Source of the DNA: Aralia elata
Taxonomy: Eukaryota; Streptophyta; Magnoliopsida; Apiales; Araliaceae
Reading direction: 5' to 3'
Assembly (NCBI GenBank): GCA_034770075.1
Contig: CM068386.1
Location: 40,481,990 to 40,545,989 of the forward strand
DNA: 64,000 nt
A model generated the notes under the pieces. The model saw only the letters and a program-made list of their open reading frames with translations. It was not told where the DNA came from and searched no databases. Each line of letters opens with the position of its first letter. Position 1 is the stretch's first letter. Positions 1-11,013 of this stretch are shown here, piece after piece. Made by a program: the position numbers and the translations under genes.

Positions 1-484
1 TAAAAACCCTATTCCTAAATAGTTTAGGAGGATTCCCTATATCTATAAATAAGAGGAGTCTTATTATGATTTGGGGTTAGACAATTTACACACTCTTGCA
101 TAAGAATTGTAGAGAGTACTTACAATTTCTATAGAGATAGAAACTAGGGTTTTGCCAACACCCATCTTCTTGAACAAGTATTATTCCTTGGTGGATCACC
201 TCTAGAGGCCAAACACTTGGGTGGCTAACGTTGATCAAAGGAAGGAATTTAATCGGTGGAATTCAAGGAGAACGCGAAGCAATTGGAGGTGAACTTGTAC
301 CTGAGGAAGCTAGAATTCTACAAGGGTATAATTCTTATTCTCTATCTCTTTCGTTTAATTAATAATTGTGCATAAAGAAAGATCATGGTGATGGTTTGTA
401 TAAAATTTTAAAATCTGATTTTATCGCGCTTCCGCACTATTTATGTAATTTGATTGCATATTCGCGCTATGTACAAACCTAACA
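1..484 (+). mobile_element. Copia element A, 5' LTR (right part only)
   Basis: This is the downstream end of a Ty1/copia LTR cut by the window edge. It ends in CAAACCTAACA directly before an iMet-type primer binding site, as do the LTRs of B and J. It matches the end of the LTR at 25,824-27,109 with only about two differences over 484 bp (read by eye), which pairs the two as the LTRs of one young element. The start of this LTR and its left target duplication lie outside the window. Confidence 0.93.
44..50 (+). promoter_or_regulatory. TATA box of copia LTR (element A)
   Basis: TATAAAT in the context CATCTATAAATAAGAG occurs at the same place in every copy of this LTR family (also near 7,924, 25,397, 26,668, 27,119 and 37,551). 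It lies about 430 bp before the LTR end, a plausible Pol II promoter position giving an R/U5 segment downstream. The promoter role is inferred from position and conservation. Confidence 0.6.
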
Positions 485-730
485 GTGGTATCAAGAGCCA
501 AACTTTATGCGAATTATTAATTGTTTTGATTCTGTATATACATTGATATGTGTTAAGAACAATTTAATTGGGCATAATTGTTTGTGTACAATTATTTTAT
601 TTATTTTATTTATTTTTTTATTTATTTTGATTTTATTTATTTTCAATTAAGATAAAAGGTTTATTTTGAATTGGAATATAATTAAAATTAAAAGTTTTAT
701 TTGAACTTGGAATTGGATTCTACGTTAACT

Positions 731-918
731 AGAATAAAGGAGTTTATTCATATATGGAATAGGATTCCATGTTTCCTAGAATAAAGGAGTTTATTCACAT
801 ATGGAATAGGATTCCATGTTTCCTAGAATAAAGGAGTTTATTCACATATGGAATATGATTCCATGTTTCCTAGAATAAAGGAGTTTATTCACATATGGAA
901 TAGGATTCCATGTTTCCT
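731..918 (+). repeat. 47-bp tandem repeat in leader of A, four copies
   Basis: Units begin AGAATAAAGGAGTTTATTCA at 731, 778, 825 and 872, exactly 47 bp apart, and differ by one or two bases. Looser copies of the same AATAAAGGAGTTTATTT theme continue to about 1290 and appear in the leaders of B, J and, on the minus strand, L (about 61,180-61,470). The exact array is seen only in A. Confidence 0.9.
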
Positions 919-2026
919 TAAAAAATAAAGATGTTTATTTTGATAAGGAATATGATTCAACATATTTTATTTTCCAATAATTTTAAGTTAAAAATAAAGG
1001 TGTTTATTTTAAACTTGAAATTGGTTTCCATATTAATTAAAATAAAGGAGTTTATTTTGATTTGGAATTTGATTAAAAATAAAGGAGTTTATTTTTATTC
1101 AAAAAAAAAATAAAAAATTGGATAAATTAAAATAAAAGAGTTTATTTTGATTTGGAATATGATTAAAATAAAGAAGTTTATTTTAATTAAAATTGGATTT
1201 CATGATAACTAATTAGAGTTGGAATTGGATTCCATGATAACTAATTGGAGTTGAAATTGAATTTTATACTAACTAATATTGCCCATTAAATGATATCAAT
1301 GCATATATGGAATGGTTTTATTATTCATGAGATGAATGTTATTTATTGATACATATGGAGATATGTATGATAATAAATAGGGATTGATTATGGACTACTG
1401 ACCAATGTGTGATTGGATTTATTTTAGTGGATGCTTGAATGAATGGGTTTTTTATAAATGGGGTCTGCGTACCTCGTCTTCTCTAATTTTTCTTAATGTA
1501 AATTCTATCTCCCTCCTATGTACTTCCCCTTGACTGCTGATCAAGATTTCTATTTATTGTAAATAGTTTTTGTAATAGGACTAGTTAGAATTAATTTTGA
1601 AGAATTGAAGACAAAGGAGCAAGGAGCGCTTGAAGACCTGTTTGTAATGGAGCCCGGGTTTAAATGTAATAGTTATATTTAAATTTGTTCTTGCACCCTA
1701 GGTTTGACCTTTTGGTTCACTTGGTGGCTCTAGTGAACCAAACTAGAATAAAAGTCCATAATCAATCCGGGTAGAATATAGTATTCTATATGTGCATGCT
1801 TGCTATGTATATATTATATATTATACAACATGCTTCGCATGTTAAATAATATGACGCGTATTTTATATATATATGTGCATGCGCGCTAAACAAGATGAGA
1901 AAAATAATAACAAACCCCTCAAAGCAATAATATTAAGTCCTAAGCGTTCAAAGATATTTGGAATATCGAACGTCGCCTTCTAGCATGGTAAAGTAATAGA
2001 GTATTAAAATATTTAATATGAGTTTG

Positions 2027-2310
2027 TTGTGTCACACAAGGCAAGTATTAAATATTTAAGATGTTGCTTTATCACATTTGATGCTTATACATAGACTGAA
2101 CGATGTTGTTTTGTTGTGTCACACAAGGACAGTGTTTTTCTTTCGAATATATGGAAGTGCTAGGTTGGACTTAACTTGGATAATTTTGATTCGGATGTGT
2201 CACACTTGATCAAAATAATCTAAGAGGCAAATTAAAAGGAGTTACATAGTGATGTAATTGACAATAGTTGTCTACCTATTTATTTATATATCGTTTATTG
2301 TGTCACACAA
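2027..2310 (+). repeat. Four dispersed stem-loop motifs upstream of gag (A)
   Basis: Motif TTGTG-TCA-CACAA occurs at 2027-2039, 2114-2126 and 2298-2310, with a variant (ATGTG-TCA-CACTT) near 2195-2208. Each can fold into a 5-bp stem with a 3-nt loop. The same four positions exist in B, J, L and E, where the loop is TCAC. The role is unknown; an RNA function in packaging, dimerisation or translation is possible. Confidence 0.7.
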
Positions 2311-2519
2311 GGCTATATACATTTGAAATGGGATCCTTATTCTTACTAGCAAATCTTTAATTAGATTTGCCGAACTGTATATTGAGGGTAATATAGTTTG
2401 ATGAAAATAGTGGGAGATACCAATTTAAAATAAAGACCTAATTTATTTTGGTAATTAATCAATAAATGAATGTATGCTAAAATGTTGTTAAATTACAAAT
2501 TCATTTATAGAATTTTACA

Positions 2520-5500
2520 ATGTCTAATTCACTATCACTGTGGAGCATATTAGATGCTAATTAATCGGACCGTATTAAAAGGACTGGTTAAAGAATTTGA
2601 GAATAGTTCTCAAGGCTGAAAAGCTATCTTATGTCCTTAATATGCCTATCCATGCAATGGTTGCAAACAATGCCTCAGAGGAAGAGATTGCTACTTTTAG
2701 AAAGTGGCAAGATGATGCACAGTTGGCTCAATGCATCATGCTCGCATCCATGAGTAACGAGCTTCAGCGTCAGCATGAAACTATGGATGCTCCTACTATA
2801 CTCCTGCACCTTCAAGGAGTTGAAGGGTGAGGAAAGTAGGACTATTAGATATCAGATATCTAAGGAGCTCTTCCGATCTAGAATGACCGATGGCACTACA
2901 GTACAGATATATGTCCTAAAATGATCAATCTGATTGAACAATTGGGACAACCGGGTTTTAATGGATGGAGAGTTGATCCAAGATTTGATCTTGCAATCAC
3001 TTCCAGACTCTTTTCTCACAAATTGTTGTGAATTTTCACATGAACAAGCTATATATCAGCATGCCTGAGTTGCTTAAACATGTTGAAAACTGTAAGAGTC
3101 ACTTTCCAACCAAGAAAGACCAAGTCTTACTGGTAGATGTTTCTTCCAGGAAGTGGAAGAGGACCAAAGGATCTTCTTAAAAGAAGAACAATTCAAGAAG
3201 GTAAATGGAAAGGCAAAAACAAAGGATAATAAGAACAAGACTGATGCAGATAGCAAAGGAGTTTGCTTCCACTGCAATAAGCCTGGATACTGGAAAGGAA
3301 AACTGTAAGGAGAATCTTACAGAGGCTAACCAGAAGAAGCTTAATGAAGCTTCGGTTACAGATATAGATTTGTTCATGATTAAAAATAAATTTTTCTATA
3401 AGTCAAGGTTCTACTTGGGTATTGGATACCGGCCGTAGTTCTCACGTATACAATCCAATGCAGAGACTAAGCAGAAGTAGAAAGCTAAACAAAGTAGTAA
3501 TCTTATGTGTTGTAATGGAGCAAAGGTTGCTACATTAACCATAGGAACTTATTGTTTAGCAGTGCCTACGGGCAAGTCTATTAAGTTAATAAGTTGTTCC
3601 AGTTCTCTTTAGAAACATTATTACTTCCGTTGTTGGACAAGGAAGGTTTTGGTATTATATTTAAGAACAATTGTTGTTCTATTTATAATGATAATGTTTT
3701 GTTTGAAACTGAAAGATCACTTGATAGACTTTGTAAACTTGACTTACATGAAAAATATTTTACAAATTGAACAAACTAATAAAAGAAAAAGGAGATGGTC
3801 ATTCAAAGAGTTGAATGTGTGTATTTGATGAAATACAAGTATGAATCATTTGAAATGTTCAAAGAATTCAGAAGTGAAACAAATTGACAAAGTATTAAGA
3901 TTCTTAGATCAGATCGAGGAATAGTATACTTGTGCAATAAGTTTCTAGATCATCTCAAAATGGTATTTTCTCATAATGGAAACCTCATGATACGCAATAA
4001 TTGATTGGTGTATCTAAAAGGAGAAATTGTACCTTGTTGGACATGGTGCAGTCCATAATGATTTTTTATCGACATTCTAGTATCCATCTGGGGTTATGCC
4101 CTAGAAATGGCTGCATATCTACAAAATAAGGTAACCTCAAAAATCTGGCCCCAATACTCCATAAAGGTTATGGATGGGGAGGATTCCTATTCTTAAGTAT
4201 GTTAAGATAAGGGGTTGTCCAACTTATGTGAAAAGGTTTCAAAGATAAGTTTGGGACAAAATCTGACAAGTGCAAATTTGTGGGATATCCTAAAGAAAGT
4301 TTAGGGTATTATTACTATAATCCTACACGCTGCCTTCTTAGATAAAGGTGTTTATCATTGAAGAAGCTAGTGGGAGGGTAATAGATCTTGAAGGAGTTCA
4401 AGAACCACAAAGCACTTTAAGTCGAACCGAGGAACCTGTAGATAGACCTATTGTACCACAACCGAATCGTAAATCTGGAAGAGTACCGAAGATACCTGGG
4501 AGGTATGGATTCATCATAGAGGATGATGATGAGGTACGCATCATAGAGGATGATGATCCAGTTATATACGATAAGGCTATGAGTATAAGATACTCAGAGA
4601 AATGGTAGATGGCTATGAAATCCGAAATGGACTCCATGTATGAGAACCAAGTATAGACTCTGGTTACTCCACATAAGGGCTTAGTGCTTAGAGTGTGAAT
4701 ATGGGTCTTTTAAGAGAAAGACTAGGGCAAATGGCAAGGTAGAGACCTATAAGACCAGACCTGTTTAAAAGGTTTTTCAAGTCAAGGAGTTGACTGTGAT
4801 AAAACCTTATTACCGGGTAATGCTCAAGTCCATTTGGATTTTACTTGCGATTGCAGCTTATTACGAAATCTGGCAAAATGGATGTGGAGACGTCCTTCCT
4901 CAGTGAAGACTTGAGGAGAATGTATGTATGATACAGCTAGAGGAATTTGTTTCAAAGGTTGAAGCAAATCGTGTTTTAAGCTACAATGATCCATTGATGG
5001 ATTGAAGCAAGCTTGTCAAAGATGGAACATTCATTTTGATGAGACAATCAAAAGAGTTTGATTTTATCAAAAACGGGAATGAACCTAGTGTATACAAAAG
5101 GGTCAGTGGGAGCGCTGTGACATTCTTGGTATTATATGTTGATATACTACTGACAAGGAATAACACACCAATGCTACAATCAGTAAAGATAAAAATTGTC
5201 TAAACATTCCTCCATGAATGACTTGGGAGGAGCATCCTATAAATTGGGGATATAAGTCTATATAGATAGATTTAAAAGGATGTTCGGCTTGACCCAAGGA
5301 ACGTATATTCATTTGATGCTAAAGGCGTTTAGCATGGCAAACTCCAAGAGAGGTCTCATGATGATGAGCCATGGAGTGTATCTCTCTAAAATTGTCCCCA
5401 ATTGAAAGAGAGATCACATGAGTTACTATCATGTATGCAATGAATATACTAGGCTTGATGTTGATCAGTCATATTCTGGAGAAGATCACTGTAAGACAGT

Positions 5501-5993
5501 GATAAACATCTTTAAGTACTTAACCGGTATTGAAGATGTAATCATAATTCATGGTAGGTTTGAATTAAAACTAGAGGGCTAAACAGACTCAAGTTTTTTT
5601 CAGACTGACCAAGACGATAACAAATCCACTTTAAGGTAAATCGTTACCTTGAAAGGTGGTGCAATGAATTGGAAAGGTTCCAAACAGCAAAGAGTTGCTG
5701 GTTTAGTGACAAAGACAAAGTATATAGCTGTAAATGAAGCTGCAAGTTGATTGTTTGGATGAAAAGTTCATCACAGAACTAGGAATAGTTCCTAAGTCTC
5801 ATCTTGGATTCAAAACATGTGTTGCGGCACTTTCATTTGATTAGTGGAATCATTGAAAGAGAAGAAGTCACTATAGAGATAGTGGACTCTCAAGAACAAC
5901 ATTGCATATCCATTTACTGAAGCTTTATCTAAACAGCAGGATGATCGTCACTTAGAGAAGAAGGGTATTAGATACCATGACGATTGGCTTTAG
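2520..5993 (+). pseudogene. Copia A gag-pol remnant (non-autonomous)
   Basis: Decayed Ty1/copia polyprotein. Its start aligns with the gag start of B, but the 15th codon is TAA (2562-2564) because of a small deletion shared with J. Recognisable pieces follow in several frames: gag core (2597-2830), a degenerate CCHC region near 3260-3310, the protease start region near 3420, the integrase end (about 3820-4130), the connection domain (4348-4608), reverse transcriptase (about 4620-5340) and RNase H ending in the conserved DDWL stop at 5993. About 290 bp covering the pre-integrase domain and first half of integrase are missing (junction about 3796-3819). The YVDD site has lost one Asp codon (YVD at 5135-5143). 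No reading frame exceeds about 90 codons, so no product is expected. Confidence 0.9.
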
Positions 5994-5996
5994 TGC

Positions 5997-6007
5997 AAGT
6001 GGGAGAT
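5997..6007 (+). other. Polypurine tract of element A
   Basis: AAGTGGGAGAT lies directly before the LTR start TGAAAGTAGTATGC. The same tract precedes the 3' LTRs of B (23,997-24,007) and J (about 36,166-36,176), and a minus-strand form precedes that of E (about 43,193-43,203). It would prime plus-strand DNA synthesis. Confidence 0.8.
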
Positions 6008-6535
6008 TGAAAGTAGTATGCACACAAGCCAATCATATTTGATATGATGCAGCATATACTTTGTAATCTTATTCGATTATTAAAGGCATTTTACTTTATC
6101 AACATAGTGCTGTTATATTAAATGTGATAAACCCATAGTTTTGAGCAATGCTTTTAGAATCATGATGGTGATCATGCTAATGAGATCTAAATTCAAGATA
6201 GCTCACAAACTAAAATCGTTCCTAATCGTTGGATTACTAAAAAGGGGATTAGTGAATCCGGATAGATTAGTACATACGTTGCTTGCTCTTATGAAGAGGA
6301 TGATTGATCTCATAATCATTTGTGTGGAGACACTAAAGCAAGTATGTAGGTGCTTATTAGAGAATAAGTTCACTGAACGTGGCTCGCTAAGGAATACCTA
6401 ATGGAGTTTTACTCGCCTGTCAATAGGAATTCCTCTAGTGATAGTAGTACAAGTGATCCTTGGACTTGAGATCATCATAATATCTTGTGTATGATGAGTT
6501 ATACTTTGACATGTCCCTTAAGACCCTGAGGGTAT
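6008..6535 (+). mobile_element. Copia element A, 3' LTR, left part
   Basis: Begins TGAAAGTAGTATGCAC after the polypurine tract and matches the first 528 bp of the B LTR. It stops at GGTAT (6531-6535), where element B is inserted, and resumes at 25,824 with a second GGTAT. The split LTR runs to 27,109, giving about 1.8 kb without the insert. Confidence 0.93.
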
Positions 6536-8350
6536 TGAAAGTAGTATGCACACAAGCCAATCATATTTGATATGATGTAGCATATACTTTGTAATCTTAT
6601 TCATTTATTAATAAAGGAATTGATTTTCTTAAAAGGCATTTCATATTATCTACATAGTGCTGTTATATTAAATGTGATAAACCCATAGTTTTGAGCAATG
6701 CTTTTAGAATCATGATGGTGATCATGCTAATGAGATCTAAATTCAAGATAGCTCACAAACTAAAATTGTTCCTAATCGTTGGATTACTAAATTGGGGATT
6801 AGTGAATCCGGATAGATTAGTACATACGTTGCTTGCTCTTATGAAGAGGATGATTGATCTCATAATCATTTGTGTGGAGACACTAAAGCAAGTATGTAGG
6901 TGCTTATTGGAGAATAAGTTCACTGAACGTGACTCGCTAAGGAATACCTAATGGAGTTTTACTCGCCTGTCAATAGGAATTCCTCTAGTGATAGTAGTAC
7001 AAGTGATCCTTGGACTTGAGATCATCATAGTATCTTGTGTATGATGAGTTATACTTTGACATGTCCCTTAAGACCTTGTGGGTATATCAAAGGGTATGAT
7101 TGGGTATAATTAGTTATACATGGAGATAGGTGAATGATCAACAAAGAATCTACCTCGTCTAGTAAAAGATGTGAATGTCCTATGTGATTCGATAAATGAT
7201 AACTCAGTAGTCCTTGGCCAAGGCAGAATGAAATTAGAAAGGAGTTTCTAATTTGCATTAATTAGAGTTATGCATTTGGGAATCGAAATACATATAATTA
7301 AATAAAATAAGACTTGACAGTAAATCCATGTCTTATATTTAGTTGGGACATTGTATGGTAGAAGGATTGAATTGTACGGTAACTATTTACTCAAAGGTTC
7401 TTTTGTGATTAATGTTGAAATCTATATTATCTGGAAAGTCGTTGATCGCTAAGGGGGCTTACCCTTATTGTAGAATAAATATTATTTATTTAAATGAATT
7501 AAATAGTTTAATTTATTTATTTAAATAAGATTAGAATTGTTCTAATTGATTTATTCACAACCGGTTTAATATGGAGAACCTAAAGGGTCACACCGCAAAA
7601 GGAAAATATTTATTTAAGAAGTAAATGGCATAATTGTAATAATAAGTTAAGTGTATTTAATTTACTCTATGGAGATAGAATAAATTAAATAGCTTAATAT
7701 TTATTATTTAATATTTTGGAAATATTAAATATAAATTAATAAGAGGAGTCTTATTATTATTATTACTTTTACTATTATTTAATTCCAAATAGGGATTGGG
7801 AATTAATTAATAGAAGTACTCTCCATGGATTCCTAATTGGATTAGGAGCATTATTAATTAAAGGAGTTTAATTATAATACAAACCCTAATCCTAAATAGT
7901 TTAGGGAAGGGCTATTCCTACATCTATAAATAAGAGGGGTCTTATCATAGATTAGGGTTACACACTCTTGCATTAGATTGTGGAGAGCAATTTCTATAGA
8001 GATAGAAACTAGGGTTTTGCCAAATACCCAACTTCTTGAATACTTGTTCTTCCTTGGTGGATCACCTCTAGAGGCCAAACACTTGGGTGGCTAACGTTGA
8101 TCAAAGAAAGGAATCACACCGTAGCATTCGAGGAGAACACGAAGGACTAGGAGTTGAACTTGTATCCGAGGAAGCTTTGTTCTACGAGGGTATAATTCTT
8201 ATTCTCTTTCTCTTTCGTTTATATCGTTAATTGAGCACATAGATTGATCTTGGTGATGGTTTGTATAAAATTTTTAAAATCTGATTTTATCGCGCTTCCG
8301 CACTATTTATGTAATTTGATTACATGATCGCGTTATATACAAACCTAACA
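6536..8350 (+). repeat. 5' LTR of copia B
   Basis: 1815 bp from TGAAAG to CCTAACA. It aligns with 24,008-25,823; I see two substitutions and one 1-bp indel between them. A TATA box (CTATAAATAAGAG) lies near 7,923. A short open stretch at 6691-6951 is also open in the LTRs of A and E; see findings. Confidence 0.95.
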
Positions 8351-8465
8351 GTGGTATCAGAGCCTAATCTTGTGCTAATTATCGATTTTGATAATTCTAT
8401 GTATGCTTGATATGCGATTGGATCGAATTTTTTGGGCAGAAAAATTTTTCTGAATCAGCGAAGCG

Positions 8466-8584
8466 GCGCAGCTGCGCCGCCTCCAGTTCATTCTGGAGCG
8501 CAGCTGCGCCGAAACCCAGAATCGTTTTTCCTGGGGAGCAGCGCAGCTGCGCCGTGGCCCAGTTCATTCTGGGCGCAGCTGCGC
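8466..8584 (+). repeat. GC-rich palindrome cassette in leader of B (four copies)
   Basis: The perfect palindrome GCGCAGCTGCGC occurs at 8466-8477, 8498-8509, 8541-8552 and 8573-8584. Two of the spacers carry CCAGTTCATTCTGG, so the cassette looks like a 75-bp duplication of a two-palindrome unit. It is strikingly GC-rich in an AT-rich leader. In RNA each copy would form a strong hairpin. Confidence 0.92.
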
Positions 8585-9557
8585 TGGTAAGCAGAATCTG
8601 AAAAATATTTTTTCTTTCTTCAATTACAATAAATGGTTTATTTAATTGATAAAAGTTTAAAATAAAAGAGTTTATTTTATCTGGAATAGGATTTTTCAGA
8701 TTGCTAAAATTAAAGGAGTTTAATTTGGATTTGGTTTTTGATTAAAATAAAAGAGTTTATTTTGTTTCAAAACTAAATATTAGCAAAACTTTTGCCCATT
8801 AATTGATATCAATGCATATATGGAATGGTTTTATTATTCATGAGATGAATGTTATTTATTGATACATATAGAGATATGTATGATAATAAATAGGGATTGA
8901 TTATGGACTATTGACCAATGTGTGATTGGATTTATTTTAGTGGATGCTTGAATGTATGGGTTTTTTTTTTTTTTTTTTATAAATGGGGTCTGCGTACCTC
9001 GTCTTCTCTAATTTTTTTTCTTAATGTAAATTCTATCTCCCTCCTATGTACTTCCCCTTGACTGCTGATCAAGGTTTCTATTTATTGTAAATAGCTTTTG
9101 TAATAGGACTAGTTAGAATTAATTTTTGAAGAATTGGAGACAAAGGAGCAAGGAGCGCTTGAAGACCCGTTTGTAATGGAGCCCGGGTTTAAATGTAATA
9201 GTTATATTTAAATTTATTCTTGCACCATAGGTTTGACCTTTTGGTTCACTTGGTGGCTCTAGTGAACCAAACTAGAATAAAAGTCCATAATCAATCCGGA
9301 TAGAATATAGTATTCTATATGTGCATGCTTATAATATATATATATATTATATATTATCCAACATGCTTCGCATGTAAAATAATATGACGCGTATTTTATA
9401 TATATATGTGCATGCGCGCTAAACAAGATGAGACTAATAATAACAAACCCCTCAAAGTATTATATTAAGTCCTAAGCGTTCAAAGATATTTGGAATATCG
9501 AACGTCGCCTTCTAGCATGGTAAAGCAATAGAGTATTAAATGTTTAATATGAGTTTG

Positions 9558-9845
9558 TTGTGTCACCACAAGGCAAGTATTAAATATTTAAGATGTTGCT
9601 TTATCACATTTGATGCTTATAAATAGACTGAACGATGCTGTTTTGTTGTGTCACCACAAGGACAATGTTTTTCTTTCGAATATATGGAAGTGCTAGGTTG
9701 GACTTAACTTGGATAATTTTGATTCGGATGTGTCACCACTTGATCAAAATAATCTGAGAGGCAAAGGAAAAGGAGTTACATAGTGATGTAATTGACAATA
9801 GTTGTCTACCTATTTATTTATATATCGCTTGTTGTGTCACCACAA
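9558..9845 (+). repeat. Four dispersed stem-loop motifs upstream of gag (B)
   Basis: TTGTG-TCAC-CACAA at 9558-9571, 9646-9659 and 9832-9845, and a weaker form (ATGTGTCACCACTT) at 9728-9741. Stem of 5 bp, loop of 4 nt. Spacings are about 88, 82 and 104 bp and match those in A and J. Confidence 0.72.
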
Positions 9846-10045
9846 GGCTATATACATTTGAAATGGGATCCTTAATCTCACTAGCAAATCTTTAATTAGA
9901 ATTGCCGAACTATATAATGAGGGTAATATAGTTTGATGAAAATAGTGGGAGATACCAATTTTAAATAAAGACCTTATTTATTTTGGTAATTAATTAAATG
10001 AATGTATGCTAAAATGTTGTCTATTTCACATGCAGAATTTAAAAA

Positions 10046-11013
10046 ATGTCAAACTCACTATCACTGCGTAGCATACTTGATGCTAACAAACTGACCGGAC
10101 CGAATTACACGGACTGGTTAAGGAATCTGAGAATTGTTCTCACTGCTGAAAAGATTTCTTATGTCCTAAATTCGCCAGTCCCTGCAAGTGTTGCAGAAAC
10201 AGCCTCTGAGGAAGAGATTGCTACTTTTAGAAAGTGGCAAGATGATGCAATCCTGGCTCAATGCATCATGCTCGCATCCATGAGTAACGAGCTTCAGCGT
10301 CAGCATGAAACTATGGATGCTCCTACTATATTGCTGCACCTCAAAGAGTTGTATGGCGAGCAAAGTAGGACTGCTAGATATCAGATATCTAAGGAGCTCT
10401 TCCGATCTCGTATGACCGAGGGCACTGCTGTTGAGACTCATGTCCTTAAGATGATCAATCTGATTGAACAACTTGGACAACTTGGGTTCGTGATGGATGG
10501 GGAGTTAAGTCAAGATTTGATCTTGCAGTCACTCCCGGACACCTTCTCACAATTTGTTTGTGAATTTTCACATGAATAAGTTGGATGTCAGCTTGCCTGA
10601 GCTACTTAACATGCTGAAAACAACTGAAGGTCACTTCTCATCCAACAAGAACCAAGTCTTACTAGTGGATGATTCTTCCAAGAAAAGGAAGAGGCCCAAG
10701 GTATCTTCTGAAAAGAAGAAAAACAAGAAGGCTAAGGGAAAGGCGAAGGGAAAGGATAATAAGAAACCTGATCCAGATAGCAAAGGAATTTGCTACCATT
10801 GCAATAAGCCGGGACATTGGAAGAGGAACTGCAAGGAGTATCTTGCGGGCCAAAAGAAGATTGGAGAAGCTTCGACTTCTGATCTAGGTTTGTTCATGAT
10901 TGAAATTAATTTTTCTGAAAGTCAAAATTCTACTTGGGTATTGGATACCGGCTGTAGTTCTCACATATGTAATAATATGCAGGGACTAAGCAGAAGTAGG
11001 AAGCTGAACAAGG
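10046..11013 (+). pseudogene. gag: Copia B gag and protease start, frameshifted
   Basis: Start ATG at 10,046 opens the gag polypeptide of plant copia elements: capsid-like core for about 170 residues, then a Lys-rich stretch and one CCHC zinc knuckle (C-x2-C-x4-H-x4-C, about 10,791-10,833) that binds genomic RNA. A protease start with the active-site triad DTG (10,944-10,952) follows. One extra T near 10,557 shifts the frame between core and zinc knuckle, and an extra G near 11,012 shifts it again. Both extra bases lie in short homopolymers, so they may be real decay or assembly indels. The E copy on the minus strand lacks the gag extra base, which supports this reading. Confidence 0.9.

Larger units (their letters stand above)
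485..2519 (+). other. Untranslated leader of copia element A
   Basis: About 2 kb between the primer binding site and the gag start, with no coding region. The 14-nt primer site at 486-499 resembles TGGTATCAGAGCC, the complement of initiator tRNA-Met used by plant copia elements, with one extra A. The leader then holds AT-rich tandem repeats (731-918 and decayed copies to about 1290), a conserved unique stretch (about 1300-1790), a TA-rich stretch, and four copies of a TTGTG...CACAA stem-loop (2027-2310). The leaders of B, J, E and L align to it. Unlike B, J and L it has no GC-rich cassette after the primer site. Confidence 0.85.
8351..10045 (+). other. Leader of copia B
   Basis: Non-coding stretch between primer site (TGGTATCAGAGCC, 8352-8364, complement of initiator tRNA-Met) and gag. 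It contains a GC-rich palindrome cassette (8466-8584), AT-rich AATAAAAGAGTTTATTT units (about 8640-8770), an 18-T run (8961-8978) and the four stem-loop motifs (9558-9845). It is homologous along its length to the leaders of A and J. Confidence 0.88.

Noticed and set aside
731..918. Possible CRISPR-like array
   Set aside because: Units are contiguous 47-bp repeats without unique spacers, in a plant retrotransposon leader.
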